In this document: in pieces, positions 56,167 through 64,000 of the stretch
Numbering within the stretch: the first letter of the stretch is position 1
Layout: every line of letters starts with the position of its first letter
Assembly: GCA_016873395.1 (NCBI GenBank)
Contig: VGXG01000006.1
Coordinates: 1 to 64,000, forward strand
Source of the DNA: Nitrospira sp.
Lineage (GTDB): Bacteria; Nitrospirota; Nitrospiria; Nitrospirales; Nitrospiraceae
DNA length: 64,000 bases
Reading direction: 5' to 3'
Translations under genes and position numbers: made by a program
Notes under the pieces: model-generated
What the model was told of the DNA's origin: nothing
Seen by the model: the letters and a program-made list of their open reading frames with translations, nothing else
Databases searched by the model: none

Positions 56167-57843
56167 ATGCCTTCGGGAAGACCGTATACCCACCAGACTC
56201 AGGCCGGCCTGACCTGGGACACGATCGCCCGCCTGTCCCTGGTCCTGCGGCTGGAACGGAAGATCCTTGCTCTGAACGTCTCCTACGCGCTGGCGATCGG
56301 CCTGTTCTCGTTGATTATTCCCCTCACGGTCCAAGAGCTGGTCAATACCTTCGCCTACGCGATCCAGCCGATCATGATCATCACCCTCGTCAGCATCATG
56401 GCGGTGACCATGCTCTTCGTCGGCGGGCTGAGGGTGTTACAGTCGCGGACCGTCGATATCCTCGTCCAGCGGCTCTACGCTCGGATCGCGCTGGCGCTCA
56501 CCAAGCAGCTTCCTCGCTTCAAGGACGAGCTGTTTTCTTCATCCTACGTGAATTACTTCAACGAAGCCGAATTCCTGGCTCGGGCCATCCCGGTGATACT
56601 GATAGACCTGATCAACGTCGTGGTCGGTGGGATCGTCGGCATGACGCTGCTGGTGATGTATCACCCCTATTTCCTCGTCTACAACGCGCTGTTGCTGACA
56701 GGATTCGTAAGCGCGATCGTCATCCTCAGCCGAGGGGGACTGCGGATCGTGATGAAGCTGAGCGATCTGCACTATGAAGGTCTGAACTGGCTTCAGAACA
56801 TCGCCGACAACCTGCTGCACTTCAAGGCCACCGCGAGCACGCCGCTCCTGCTCAAAAAAACCGATGAGGTGGTTTACGAATATGAGGCGGCCAGGAAAAC
56901 GCGCTCCGACATCCTGCACCGCCAGTATAAGGGTTCGGTGGTCTGGCAGGCGTTGGGGCACAGCTCGTTGATCGGCATGGCTGGCTGGCTGCTGTCCATC
57001 GGCCAGATCACCCTGGGGCAGTTCGTGGCGGCCGAGGTCGTCGTGGGCGCCTTGATGCTCAACTTCGACACGGTCGCCCGACGTATCTATGCGCTTTTCT
57101 TTATCTTTACGTCCTTGAACACCCTGTCGTTCCTGTTTTCCCAGCCCACGGACAGCGAAGCCTCCAAGATTACGGTCCCCTTGCCGGACCCGACGATCCA
57201 TGGCGTCAGGCTGACCTGCAAGGATATCTCCTTTGCGTACCCAGGCTCCGAGCCGGTCTTCCAACACTTCGACATGGAGGTCGCTCCGGGCGAAAAAGTC
57301 GCCATCTTTTCCAACACCAGTACCGGCAAGACAACGATGGCGATGGTGCTGGCCGGCCTCTATGCCCCGACCACGGGCATCATCCGTTACAACGGCGTCG
57401 ACGTTCGGGACCTGGCCATGGACTCCCTGAACACCTGCCGCGGTCTTATTTTGGATTCTCAGCTCTCGCTGTTCGAGGGCACGCTGGAGGAGAACATCTC
57501 CCTGGGCCGTTCGGGGATCTCCTACAGCGATGTCCAGTGGGCCTTGCGCTTCGTGGAGATGGAAGAGGAGGTGGATGCGCTTCCGATGGGGCTGGGAACC
57601 CCGATCCGAGCCAGAGGGAAAGCGTTCACCACGAGTCAGGTCTTGCGGGTTCTCGTCGCCCGGGCCGTCGTCACCCGCCCGCAGCTCCTGATCCTGGACG
57701 GGACGCTCCACAGCATGCCGCCCAGCCTGCGCGAAACCCTCCTGCGGAGACTCTGCTCGAAGGAAGAGCCCTGGTCGGTCATCTTCGTCTCGAACGACCC
57801 CTCCCTGAAAGCCCACGTGGATCGCCGCCTGGTGGTGGAGTGA
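56167..57843 (+). CDS. ABC exporter-like protein with degenerate ATPase motifs
   Basis: 558 residues: six-helix exporter TMD (about 35-330), then an ABC fold. Motifs are altered. Walker A is S382-N-T-S-T-G-K388-T-T (Lys kept, first Gly lost). The LSGGQ site reads F-T-T-S-Q (487-491). Walker B ends L-I-L-D511-G512, so the catalytic Glu is Gly. The H-loop His is Asn543 (FVSNDP). The Q-loop is shifted (ILDSQLSLF). Hydrolysis is probably weak or absent. It follows the tolC-like gene by 29 nt and would be the inner-membrane part of a type I-like exporter. The TMD lacks an N-terminal peptidase domain. Confidence 0.8.
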   Translation: MPSGRPYTHQTQAGLTWDTIARLSLVLRLERKILALNVSYALAIGLFSLIIPLTVQELVNTFAYAIQPIMIITLVSIMAVTMLFVGGLRVLQSRTVDILVQRLYARIALALTKQLPRFKDELFSSSYVNYFNEAEFLARAIPVILIDLINVVVGGIVGMTLLVMYHPYFLVYNALLLTGFVSAIVILSRGGLRIVMKLSDLHYEGLNWLQNIADNLLHFKATASTPLLLKKTDEVVYEYEAARKTRSDILHRQYKGSVVWQALGHSSLIGMAGWLLSIGQITLGQFVAAEVVVGALMLNFDTVARRIYALFFIFTSLNTLSFLFSQPTDSEASKITVPLPDPTIHGVRLTCKDISFAYPGSEPVFQHFDMEVAPGEKVAIFSNTSTGKTTMAMVLAGLYAPTTGIIRYNGVDVRDLAMDSLNTCRGLILDSQLSLFEGTLEENISLGRSGISYSDVQWALRFVEMEEEVDALPMGLGTPIRARGKAFTTSQVLRVLVARAVVTRPQLLILDGTLHSMPPSLRETLLRRLCSKEEPWSVIFVSNDPSLKAHVDRRLVVE

Positions 57844-57960
57844 CCCGCATGCACTCTTCCCAAGTCCGATCCGGGACTTCTCTCTGCCCGGCTGTTCTGT
57901 TAGACTGAATACTGTGACTGCACCATGCATTGCTCGTGATCATCCGGTGGGAGGCCGCTT

Positions 57961-58776
57961 GTGAGCATCCGCCTTCAAGTGCTCCGTCGCAGGCCGGGCT
58001 GGGCTCAAATCCTGGTGAGCCTGATGATCGCGGGTCTGGGATTCACAGGCGCCAAAGCCCTTGGCCAGGTGGACGAAGACCTCCGCATCATGTACACGGA
58101 ATATACCCTGGCCGCCACGGACCTGGCCCACATTTCCGCCAATGTCATCCGGTTCCGGACCACCGTCATCCGGTCGCTGGAAGCTCCAACCCAGAAGGAT
58201 TTTGAACGGATCACGGCCTCGCTCCCGCACCAACGGGCCAGCATCCAGCACGCCGTGGACCGCTACGCCTCGGCCAGCTTGCGTGTATCACGAAGCGGGC
58301 GGAGCGAGCCGGAAGACATCAAGGCCGTGCAGGAAAGCCTCGACGCCTACTTTGCCGCCGCCAGCCAGACCACCCTGCTCATGAGCCAACTGTGGATCGC
58401 GAAGTCCCCGGAGGAGGCGGCGGCACTCCGAACCAAAGCCGAACAGTGGGCCGCCGATAATGCGGGCCCCAAGCTGATCCAGGTGAGCCTGGCCCTGGAC
58501 CGGCTGCTGGAAACCGTGGCCGAGGTCGCCAAAGACATGCGCGACGAGGGCACCAGGACCATCCGCCAGATCAGCGCAGCGCTGGTGGTCGGGAGCTTGC
58601 TGATCGCCTTTCTGAACCTGTTCACCACACGACACACGACACCGCCTGCGGCGGAGAGCGGTGAGCCACTGCCGGGATCGGCCGCCTTACCCGCCTCCTA
58701 CCAACCGGAACAGAAAGAGCCTCAGCCCTTTGCGCTCCCGCTCGAAAGCCCGGACCCGCTGGTCCGCCGGGAATAG
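57961..58776 (+). CDS. membrane protein with periplasmic helical domain, unknown function
   Basis: 271 residues from GTG 57961, with GGGAGG 7 nt upstream. One N-terminal helix (ILVSLMIAGLGFTGAKAL), a ~170-residue helical extracytoplasmic region (LAATDLAHISANVIRFRTTV, QESLDAYFAAASQTTLLMSQ) resembling four-helix sensor domains of chemoreceptors/kinases, a second helix (ISAALVVGSLLIAFLNLF), and a short proline-rich tail. No signalling domain follows. Located about 115 nt after the degenerate ABC gene; a TAGACT near 57901 might give it its own promoter. Confidence 0.65.
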   Translation: MSIRLQVLRRRPGWAQILVSLMIAGLGFTGAKALGQVDEDLRIMYTEYTLAATDLAHISANVIRFRTTVIRSLEAPTQKDFERITASLPHQRASIQHAVDRYASASLRVSRSGRSEPEDIKAVQESLDAYFAAASQTTLLMSQLWIAKSPEEAAALRTKAEQWAADNAGPKLIQVSLALDRLLETVAEVAKDMRDEGTRTIRQISAALVVGSLLIAFLNLFTTRHTTPPAAESGEPLPGSAALPASYQPEQKEPQPFALPLESPDPLVRRE

Positions 58777-58821
58777 CCGCCCGCTCCGCCTGTGATCACG
58801 GAGCCGGACTGCGACGATCCG

Positions 58822-59307
58822 CTATGGATGCTTGGAAGGGAGGAGCGGCAGACGCCCCTCTTTCTGAAACGGGAGGCGAAGCTCGCCGACGGGCGTCTTG
58901 ATCTGAAACCCGGCCGTGATGCGGTAGGCCGCGTCCGATCGGCCGACCAGCGAGGCGAGTTGCCTGAACACATCGGCCAGCTTGATCGAGACCGGGAGGG
59001 GAATGGTCGTCACGGCATGGGGCTTCAGCTCGAAGCCTGCGTCGGATTTTCCCTTTAAAAAGGGCTGGCCCTCGATCGCCAGATCATAGTCGTAGCCCAC
59101 CACCGTCAGCGAGCCCGCGCTCGCGTTCTCCACCTCCACATCAAACCGCAGATCCAGCCTGCGAAGGTCCATCCTGACCAGGCTGATCGAGACCTTCTTG
59201 ACCTCCGGCTTCTTGGCCAGCAGCGACACGCTGCTGCAGCCGCCGAGCGTCAGCAGGGACAACGAGCAGATCACCCCGACTGTGAGACGTTTAAACCGGG
59301 CAGACAC
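58822..59307 (-). CDS. LEA14-like (WHy domain) lipoprotein
   Basis: 161 residues. Lipoprotein signal with LTLGGCSS lipobox, then a single LEA type-2/WHy immunoglobulin-like domain (RLDLRFDVEVENASAGSLTV, YDYDLAIEGQPFLKG, TTIPLPVSIKLADVF). Such domains are linked to desiccation/stress tolerance but biochemistry is unclear. Its start overlaps the 3' end of rluF by 17 nt, so the two are co-transcribed. Confidence 0.8.
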   Translation of the reverse strand: MSARFKRLTVGVICSLSLLTLGGCSSVSLLAKKPEVKKVSISLVRMDLRRLDLRFDVEVENASAGSLTVVGYDYDLAIEGQPFLKGKSDAGFELKPHAVTTIPLPVSIKLADVFRQLASLVGRSDAAYRITAGFQIKTPVGELRLPFQKEGRLPLLPSKHP

Positions 59308-60067
59308 CGGCGCCTCCCATCCCGGTCCCTTTCGCAGAGGGCCGCTGCCTCCGGCTCAGAGCCGCGAACAATCGGGCCCGTTCCTGATCGGTGAGATTCT
59401 TCCACTGCCCGACCCGCAGGTCGCCGATGGTGAGGTGCATGATCCTGACCCGGTGCAAGGAGACGACGCGGTAGCCAAGGGCGTGGCACATGCGGCGGAT
59501 CTGCCGGTTGCGGCCTTCCGTCAGGATGATACGGAATTGGCGCTTCCCACACCGGCTGACCGTGCAGGGCCGCGTGGGCTTGCCCAAGATCACCACGCCC
59601 CGGGCCATCTGATCCAGGAACGCCTGGTCACACGGCCGGTCCACCTGAACCAGGTACTCCTTCTCGTGCCCATGCTCCGCCCGTAGGACTTCATTGACGA
59701 TGTCCCCGTCATTGGTCAGCAAGATCAGTCCGGAAGAGTCCTTGTCCAGGCGCCCGATCGGAAAGATGCGCGTCGGATGCCCGACATAGGCAATGATGTT
59801 GTCGGGGATGCCCAACTCCGTCGTGGTGGTGATCCCGACCGGTTTGTGAAACTTGATATAGACCGGCTCATTCCCCCAGGCAACCACCTTCCCGTCCCTG
59901 GCGATCACGTCTCCGGGGCCAACCTGATCGCCCAGCACGGCGATGCGCCCGTTGATGGTGATCCGACCCTCCTCAATCAGCCGGTCCGCTTCCCGCCTGG
60001 AACAGAGTCCTTGTTGGGTGAAGAATTTGTTGATGCGACACGAAGACCGTGATGCGTGATCCGTCAT
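59291..60067 (-). CDS. rluF: RluF/RsuA-family pseudouridine synthase
   Basis: 258 residues. N-terminal S4 domain (INKFFTQQGLCSRREADRLI), catalytic motif GRLDKDSSGLILLTNDGD with the nucleophilic Asp, and EGRNRQIRRMC near the C-terminus. Makes pseudouridine in 23S rRNA (RluF-type sites) or tRNA. The first ~10 residues derive from a GTGATGCGTGATCC word repeat, so the real start may be a little downstream. Confidence 0.88.
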   Translation of the reverse strand: MTDHASRSSCRINKFFTQQGLCSRREADRLIEEGRITINGRIAVLGDQVGPGDVIARDGKVVAWGNEPVYIKFHKPVGITTTTELGIPDNIIAYVGHPTRIFPIGRLDKDSSGLILLTNDGDIVNEVLRAEHGHEKEYLVQVDRPCDQAFLDQMARGVVILGKPTRPCTVSRCGKRQFRIILTEGRNRQIRRMCHALGYRVVSLHRVRIMHLTIGDLRVGQWKNLTDQERARLFAALSRRQRPSAKGTGMGGAGVCPV

Positions 60068-60166
60068 GCGCCATGCGAAGAGAGACTGAACAAGGAACGC
60101 AGGTTGCTGATTGCCGACCTCAGAACGACGCCGTTGATCTCATCCTCACCGCATCACCCTCATGTT

Positions 60167-61102
60167 TCACCGGTCACGGTTTCCAGCCGTCCCGACCAGG
60201 CCAAGAATGCGGTAGATCAACCGGGCCACCGTGAACTGGGGGGCGACGAAGCCCTCGATGGGCGCGATCTCGCTCACGTCCATGCCGATGATCCCCGGCC
60301 CCTTGGCCAGGGCCGAGACCAGCGCGAGGGTATCGTACCAGCCGAGCCCGCCCGGTTCCGGCGTCCCCAGGGCCGGCACCAGCGACGCGTCCAGCCCGTC
60401 GCAATCAAAGGTCAAGTAGACAGGGCCGGTGCAGGCCTTGACCACTTCCGGCACCCAACGGGCGGCCCGCCCTTCGTAGGGACCGGAGGGGTCCAGGATC
60501 TTCGAGGCGAAGAAGGTGGCAATCCGTTTGGTGCGGTTGATCAGATCGATTTCTTCCGGCGAGATGGACCGAATGCCCACTTGGACCAGCGGAAGGCCAT
60601 CCTCCACGACGCGGGCCATGACGCTGGCGTGACTGAAGGGGTTGTTCCGGTAGGCCTGGCGGAGATCGCCGTGCGCATCGATCTGCACGACGCACAGGTC
60701 CGGATGGCGTTTTGCATGGGCCCGGATCGCACCGAGCGCGCCCGTATGCTCTCCCGTGAGCGTCAGGAGGAAACGGCCCGGCTCCACGTGCGGCCTGACG
60801 AAGGCCTCGATGGCCTCCACCGCGTCCCGGTCGACCCTGCCGCCGAGCGTCAGCGGAGCGGCTGTCGCCACCCCTCCCCATTCGCGGTAGGGCTCGCAGC
60901 CGAGCGTCTCATCGTAGAGCTCCACTTGCTGGGAGGCTTCAATGATCGACGCAGGGCCACGATCCGAGCCGAGTACATAGCTGGAGGTATGCTCGTAGGG
61001 CGCGGGCAGCACGTAGACTCCGGCCCGGCTCGGATGGCACCAGGGCTCCTCGATGCCGAGAAAATTCCGATCCGGCCCGAGCCAGCCATCCGGAACCGCC
61101 AT
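60167..61102 (-). CDS. speB: agmatinase-like ureohydrolase
   Basis: 311-residue arginase/agmatinase fold. Metal ligands: GEH119, D142-A-H144-G-D146 (DAHGD), and the DCDGLD cluster near 230, with HASVMAR in place of the more usual HGT. Expected to split agmatine to putrescine and urea in the cytoplasm. It starts 3 nt after the stop of the pyruvoyl arginine decarboxylase gene, which makes agmatine, supporting this reading over arginase or formimidoylglutamase. Confidence 0.88.
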   Translation of the reverse strand: MAVPDGWLGPDRNFLGIEEPWCHPSRAGVYVLPAPYEHTSSYVLGSDRGPASIIEASQQVELYDETLGCEPYREWGGVATAAPLTLGGRVDRDAVEAIEAFVRPHVEPGRFLLTLTGEHTGALGAIRAHAKRHPDLCVVQIDAHGDLRQAYRNNPFSHASVMARVVEDGLPLVQVGIRSISPEEIDLINRTKRIATFFASKILDPSGPYEGRAARWVPEVVKACTGPVYLTFDCDGLDASLVPALGTPEPGGLGWYDTLALVSALAKGPGIIGMDVSEIAPIEGFVAPQFTVARLIYRILGLVGTAGNRDR

Positions 61103-61105
61103 GAG

Positions 61106-61681
61106 TCACCTATGGGTCCGCAGCTTTTTCGGGAGGTTTTCGAGCGGGATGAAGATCGCCAACGCGACGACGGTCGTCCACCGGTTGGCCTTGCCGATGG
61201 CGGATTGCGTAATGTTGAGCGTCCGAACGATCTTGCCCCCCATCTTGAACACCTGTTCCCGTTCCTTCCAGGCAATCGTGGGGTCAAACTCGATGCCGAG
61301 GGTCGTTGCCAGCATTTGTGCCGCCAGATCCTCCGTGTATTCGCCCGTCTCTTCGTCCGTTTCGCCGTGGGCATGGTGCTCGGAGAGGTAGCCGTAGGTC
61401 CGGCGGTCGGTGGGAATGGCCAGCCCGACGGATGCCGAGACCAGCCGATTGCGCTCGTTGGTCTCAGACCGGGCCATGACGCAGTAGGTGATTTCACCCG
61501 GGTTGAGCAACGATTCTCCCCGCTTTCGAGGGATGATCTTGCAGCCGGGGGGGAGGATCGAGGAGACCCCCACCAGATTGCAATAGGCGACCCCCGCGCT
61601 CCGCAACGCCTGCTCGAAGGAGGCCAGCTTCTCCCTGTGAACGCCGACGCCTCTAGTGAGAAACAGATGTGTCGGAACCAT
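61106..61681 (-). CDS. pyruvoyl-dependent arginine decarboxylase
   Basis: 191 residues. The self-cleavage site is S40-S41 in NLVGVSSILPPGCK, where Ser becomes the pyruvoyl cofactor; other motifs are EITYCVMARSETNE and GYLSEHHAHGE. Converts arginine to agmatine. ATG 61681 lies 4 nt after GGAGG of a nested R7 cassette. First gene of a two-gene putrescine operon. Confidence 0.92.
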   Translation of the reverse strand: MVPTHLFLTRGVGVHREKLASFEQALRSAGVAYCNLVGVSSILPPGCKIIPRKRGESLLNPGEITYCVMARSETNERNRLVSASVGLAIPTDRRTYGYLSEHHAHGETDEETGEYTEDLAAQMLATTLGIEFDPTIAWKEREQVFKMGGKIVRTLNITQSAIGKANRWTTVVALAIFIPLENLPKKLRTHR

Positions 61682-61685
61682 TATC

Positions 61686-61816
61686 CCTCCATCCCAACCT
61701 TCGTTGAACCGCCTGCTTCATACCAAGCTTCGTTTCAACCCGGCACTTCGATCACATGTGCCGGGAGAAGCTTTTTGCCTATGAATTTGCAGGCGGAGAG
61801 GTTTTTTGCCGCCAGT
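61686..61816 (-). repeat. R7 cassette with a second R7 unit nested in it
   Basis: Outer unit on the minus strand: CACTGGCGGCAAAAAACCTC, stem CCGCCTG / CAGGCGG, GTTCAACGAAGGTTGGGATG and GAGG. Inner unit (about 61720-61779), lying in the outer loop: AGGCAAAAAGCTTCTCCCGG, stem CCCGGCAC / GTGCCGGG around ATGTGATCGAA, then GAAACGAAGCTTGGTATG. The outer GGAGG serves the decarboxylase gene. Confidence 0.75.
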
Positions 61817-61844
61817 GCGCTTAGATTCCTTCGTGGTTCGTCAT

Positions 61845-61892
61845 TCGTGAAGCGTTGTTCGTCAGGTGCTTTACGCTTCACGTGGCACACTT
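61845..61892. repeat. R3-family CGTGAAGCG hairpin
   Basis: GTCATTCGTGAAGCGTTGTT faces GCTTTACGCTTCACGTGGCA. Part of the 341-nt spacer between the decarboxylase and aldehyde dehydrogenase genes, which also has a T11 tract at 61958-61968. Confidence 0.5.
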
Positions 61893-62022
61893 CACGGTTC
61901 TGTGCTGGGCCGCATTTGTATCAAGTTGGAGAAGAATCCGCAATATGGTCGGTGAGATTTTTTTTTTTGGAGGAACCATCCCGGGGGATGTGACCAGGCC
62001 GTGCCAGGGGAAACAGGACGGC

Positions 62023-63459
62023 TCAGGCGCTTCCAGAATCCTTCAGGTTCAGCACCAAGAGCTTGGGTTCCGTCATCTCCTCGATGGCATAACGGACCCC
62101 CTCCCGCCCGAGCCCCGAGTCCTTGACTCCGCCGTAAGGCATGTGATCGGCGCGAAATGTCGGGGTCTCGTTGGCGAGCACCGTGCCGACATCCAGCTCG
62201 CGGTAGGCCGTGAAGATCCGGTCCACGTCGCGGGAGAAGAGGCCGGCCTGGAGCCCATAGTCGGAATTGTTCAAGGACTGGATCGCCTCCTCGAATCGCT
62301 GGTAGCGATTGACCGTCACCACCGGCCCGAAGACTTCCCGGCAGGACACCTTCATCGTCGGCGATACGTCCGCCAGCACCGTGGCCTCCACCAGAGGGCC
62401 CGACCGCTTCCCGCCGGCCAACAGCTTGGCGCCTTGAGCCACCGCCTCCGCGATCCAGTCCTCGACCCGGCGCGCAGCGGCCTCGTCGATCAACGGACCG
62501 ACGACCGTCGCCTCCTCCAAGGGATCGCCGGCCTTGACCTGCGCAACCCGGGCCAGCAGCTCGGCCACGAAGCGATCATGCACCGACTCGTGCACATAGA
62601 TCCGCTGGACCGCAATGCAGGTCTGGCCTGCATAGGCAAAGCCTCCGGTAACGCATCGCTGGGCTGCAATCCCTAGGTCTGCATCAGGCTCCACGATGAC
62701 CCCGGCGTTGCCGCCCAACTCCAACAGCACCCGCTTTTTTCCGCTTTTCGCCTTGAGCATCCAGCCGACCGACGCGCTCCCGGTAAAACTCAGCACTTTC
62801 AAGCCCGGGTGGGTGACGAGATGCTCGGCCACGGTATTGTCGCAGGGCACAACGCTCAATGCACCGGCCGGCAACCCTACTTCCAGCACCACTTCCCCCA
62901 GCAGCAGAGCCGTCAGCGGAGTCTGAGGAGCCGGCTTGAGCACGATCGGATTGCCGCAGGCCAGGCAGGGCGCTACCTTGTGGGCCACGAGGTTGAGCGG
63001 AAAATTAAACGGCGTGATCCCCAGCACCGGCCCGATCGGAAAGCGGCGGACCAGCCCGAGATAGGCGTCCGTCCCAGGCGTAAGGTCCAAGGGAACGATT
63101 TCGCCGGGAATCCGCTTGGCTTCTTCGGAGGCGACCGAAAAAGTTTGAATAGCCCGCCCGACTTCGCGCCGCGCGTCCGTGATCGGCTTGCCCGCCTCGG
63201 TGGTGATGGTTCGGGCGAATTCTTCTCGACGGGCAGCCAGCAGTCCGGCGATCTTTTCAAGGGCTCCGGCCCGCGCGTGGGCCGGCAAGCGGCGCATCGA
63301 CGGAAAAGCCGAGATCGCCGCTGAGACCGCCTCTTCAGCCTCAGCCTTCCCGGCCAGACACACTTCCGCCACCCTGCTCCCGTTGAAGGGGTTCTTCACC
63401 GGGGCCGTCGCGGCCGTGGTCCGCCACTCCTGGCCGATCAAGAAAGGGCGAGGCTTCAC
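62023..63459 (-). CDS. NAD(P)-dependent aldehyde dehydrogenase
   Basis: 478 residues, ALDH superfamily. Cofactor-binding GPVLGITPFNFPLNLVAHKV and FTGSASVGWMLKA, general base Glu in LLELGGNAG, nucleophile Cys in GGFAYAGQTCIAVQR, and FREVFGPV-type SCREVFGPVVTVNRY. Closest in pattern to non-phosphorylating GAPDH or lactaldehyde/succinate-semialdehyde groups; substrate not determined. GTG 63459 has AAGGAA 6 nt upstream and starts 16 nt after the previous gene's stop. Confidence 0.88.
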   Translation of the reverse strand: MKPRPFLIGQEWRTTAATAPVKNPFNGSRVAEVCLAGKAEAEEAVSAAISAFPSMRRLPAHARAGALEKIAGLLAARREEFARTITTEAGKPITDARREVGRAIQTFSVASEEAKRIPGEIVPLDLTPGTDAYLGLVRRFPIGPVLGITPFNFPLNLVAHKVAPCLACGNPIVLKPAPQTPLTALLLGEVVLEVGLPAGALSVVPCDNTVAEHLVTHPGLKVLSFTGSASVGWMLKAKSGKKRVLLELGGNAGVIVEPDADLGIAAQRCVTGGFAYAGQTCIAVQRIYVHESVHDRFVAELLARVAQVKAGDPLEEATVVGPLIDEAAARRVEDWIAEAVAQGAKLLAGGKRSGPLVEATVLADVSPTMKVSCREVFGPVVTVNRYQRFEEAIQSLNNSDYGLQAGLFSRDVDRIFTAYRELDVGTVLANETPTFRADHMPYGGVKDSGLGREGVRYAIEEMTEPKLLVLNLKDSGSA

Positions 63460-63475
63460 CGGCAGTTCCTTCGCT

Positions 63476-63754
63476 CTATAGACCTTCGTTAGCCTGTTCG
63501 AAGGCCCCGGCCTCAGGTGTCGACTCCGCGACGTCCTGCTGGGCGGCCTTCGCCTTTCCGATGAGTTCGTCGGTCCCCCAGTCCAGGATGGATTCCAGGG
63601 CAAAGGCTTCGTAGGTGGACACTCCGTGGCAGGTCGGGCAATCAGGCATGGGCACCTTGCGCCGGAAGACTTCGCTCAAGCAAGACATGCAGACCAAGAG
63701 ATCCGGTTCACCCTTCTCACATTCGACGAGCCAAAAAGATTGTTTCTGCGTCAT
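63476..63754 (-). CDS. small zinc-ribbon-like protein, unknown function
   Basis: 92 residues. Two CxxC pairs: VCMSCLSEVF and DCPTCHG, able to form a zinc ribbon in residues ~22-43, followed by an acidic helical tail (LESILDWGTDELIGKAKAAQ). Lies directly upstream of the aldehyde dehydrogenase, so probably co-transcribed. I do not recognise a named family. Confidence 0.65.
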   Translation of the reverse strand: MTQKQSFWLVECEKGEPDLLVCMSCLSEVFRRKVPMPDCPTCHGVSTYEAFALESILDWGTDELIGKAKAAQQDVAESTPEAGAFEQANEGL

Positions 63755-63777
63755 AGTTCCTTTCTTATCTTACTAAG

Positions 63778-63862
63778 AGCTGTCAGCGTTCAACCGCAAG
63801 CCGCAAACGAATTCGACTAGTCCACATCCCCGCCGATTGTCCTCTGCTGATCGTTGACAACT
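63778..63862. repeat. weak R1-type CTGTCAGCG / CTGATCGTTGACAACTGATG words
   Basis: Short TCAGC words near 63783 face GCTGATCGTTGACAACTGAT near 63846-63865. Poorer than other copies. Confidence 0.3.
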
Positions 63863-63906
63863 GATGGCTTCTGCATCGCTAAGAATAGGCTTCCGAGGGC
63901 AGGATT

Positions 63907-64000
63907 TCAACCCTTCTGCTTTGAGGGGCCCACTCCGAGCAGGCGATCGATCTGCTCTTCGAACACTTCAAACGGGAAGGCGCCGGGAATGACGATCGGC
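63907..64000 (-). CDS. 3' end of a thioredoxin-fold (DsbA-like) gene, partial
   Basis: Minus strand at the window edge reads IVIPGAFPFEVFEEQIDRLL then GVGPSKQKG and TGA at 63907-63909. The G-A-F-P-F-E-x-F-x-x-x-I pattern is the C-terminal helix entry of DsbA/thiol-disulfide oxidoreductases. Only about 30 codons are inside the window, so the call is provisional. Confidence 0.45.
   Translation of the reverse strand, partial: PIVIPGAFPFEVFEEQIDRLLGVGPSKQKG

Noticed and set aside
61958-61968. T11 tract as a rho-independent terminator for the aldehyde dehydrogenase
   Set aside because: The T run is on the plus strand; the dehydrogenase is on the minus strand, where the run is A11, and no strong stem precedes it in either sense.
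60056-61993. 645-codon open frame on the plus strand
   Set aside because: Runs antisense through the agmatinase and decarboxylase genes and through the R7 repeat; no domain recognised.

Overview
This GC-rich 64 kb window is almost entirely chromosomal core and house-keeping DNA of a Gram-negative bacterium. The gene set (RNase Y with ZapA/ZapB, HflK/HflC, an ATP synthase F0 operon without F1 genes, an ArsM/ArsS pair, pyruvoyl arginine decarboxylase with an agmatinase-like enzyme, a bS22/mS38-like micro-protein) fits Nitrospirota, most likely a Nitrospira-like organism. That assignment is inference from gene content; no rRNA or tRNA gene was seen to confirm it.

Layout. 1-9.4 kb: a small CxxCH protein, small membrane proteins, an arsenic module (ArsM-type methyltransferase, radical-SAM ArsS, Pit transporter), an outer-membrane barrel, a VOC protein and hflKC. 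9.5-24.5 kb, mostly minus strand: fhs, an M23 peptidase, cutA, a rhodanese (+), two sugar-nucleotide epimerases, then zapB-zapA-(structured RNA candidate)-rny-ymdB-xseA-xseB-tlyA and a large Slt-type transglycosylase. 24.7-41 kb: rlmN, a paired M16 protease, larE, F0 genes atpI-atpB-atpE-atpF, pabB-pabC, a frameshifted lytic transglycosylase, nadB, two tiny genes, an MsbA-like exporter. 41-52.7 kb: maf-dus-DUF692/MNIO, a DHH phosphoesterase, a rhomboid, a purK fragment beside vapBC, a membrane-anchored TAXI protein, a frameshifted hybrid histidine kinase, purK-purE. 53-64 kb: an HlyD-TolC-ABC export locus whose ABC ATPase motifs are degraded, a LEA14-like lipoprotein, rluF, arginine-to-putrescine genes, an aldehyde dehydrogenase, and the 3' end of a thioredoxin-fold gene.

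The most unusual layer lies between and inside the genes. (i) A ~70-bp hairpin cassette (here R7) occurs four times; every copy ends in GGAGG placed 4-8 nt before a start codon, so it supplies the ribosome binding site. Copies are tandem (rhodanese), nested in one another (arginine decarboxylase) or interrupted by another repeat (zapB-zapA). (ii) A ~54-bp palindrome (R9) is inserted in frame inside rlmN and pabB, with a third intergenic copy. (iii) Many intergenic spacers are long imperfect hairpins built of short quasi-tandem words (R1-R6), two of them 72/73 identical over 9 kb apart. (iv) GTTGC/ATTGC hairpin elements (R8), one bounded by perfect 15-bp terminal inverted repeats. Two genes are broken at G homopolymers (G6 and G9), which could be assembly errors or phase-variable switches.

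Functional candidates for follow-up are the DUF692/MNIO enzyme with an unexplained ~180-residue C-terminal extension and the export operon with a degenerate ABC subunit.
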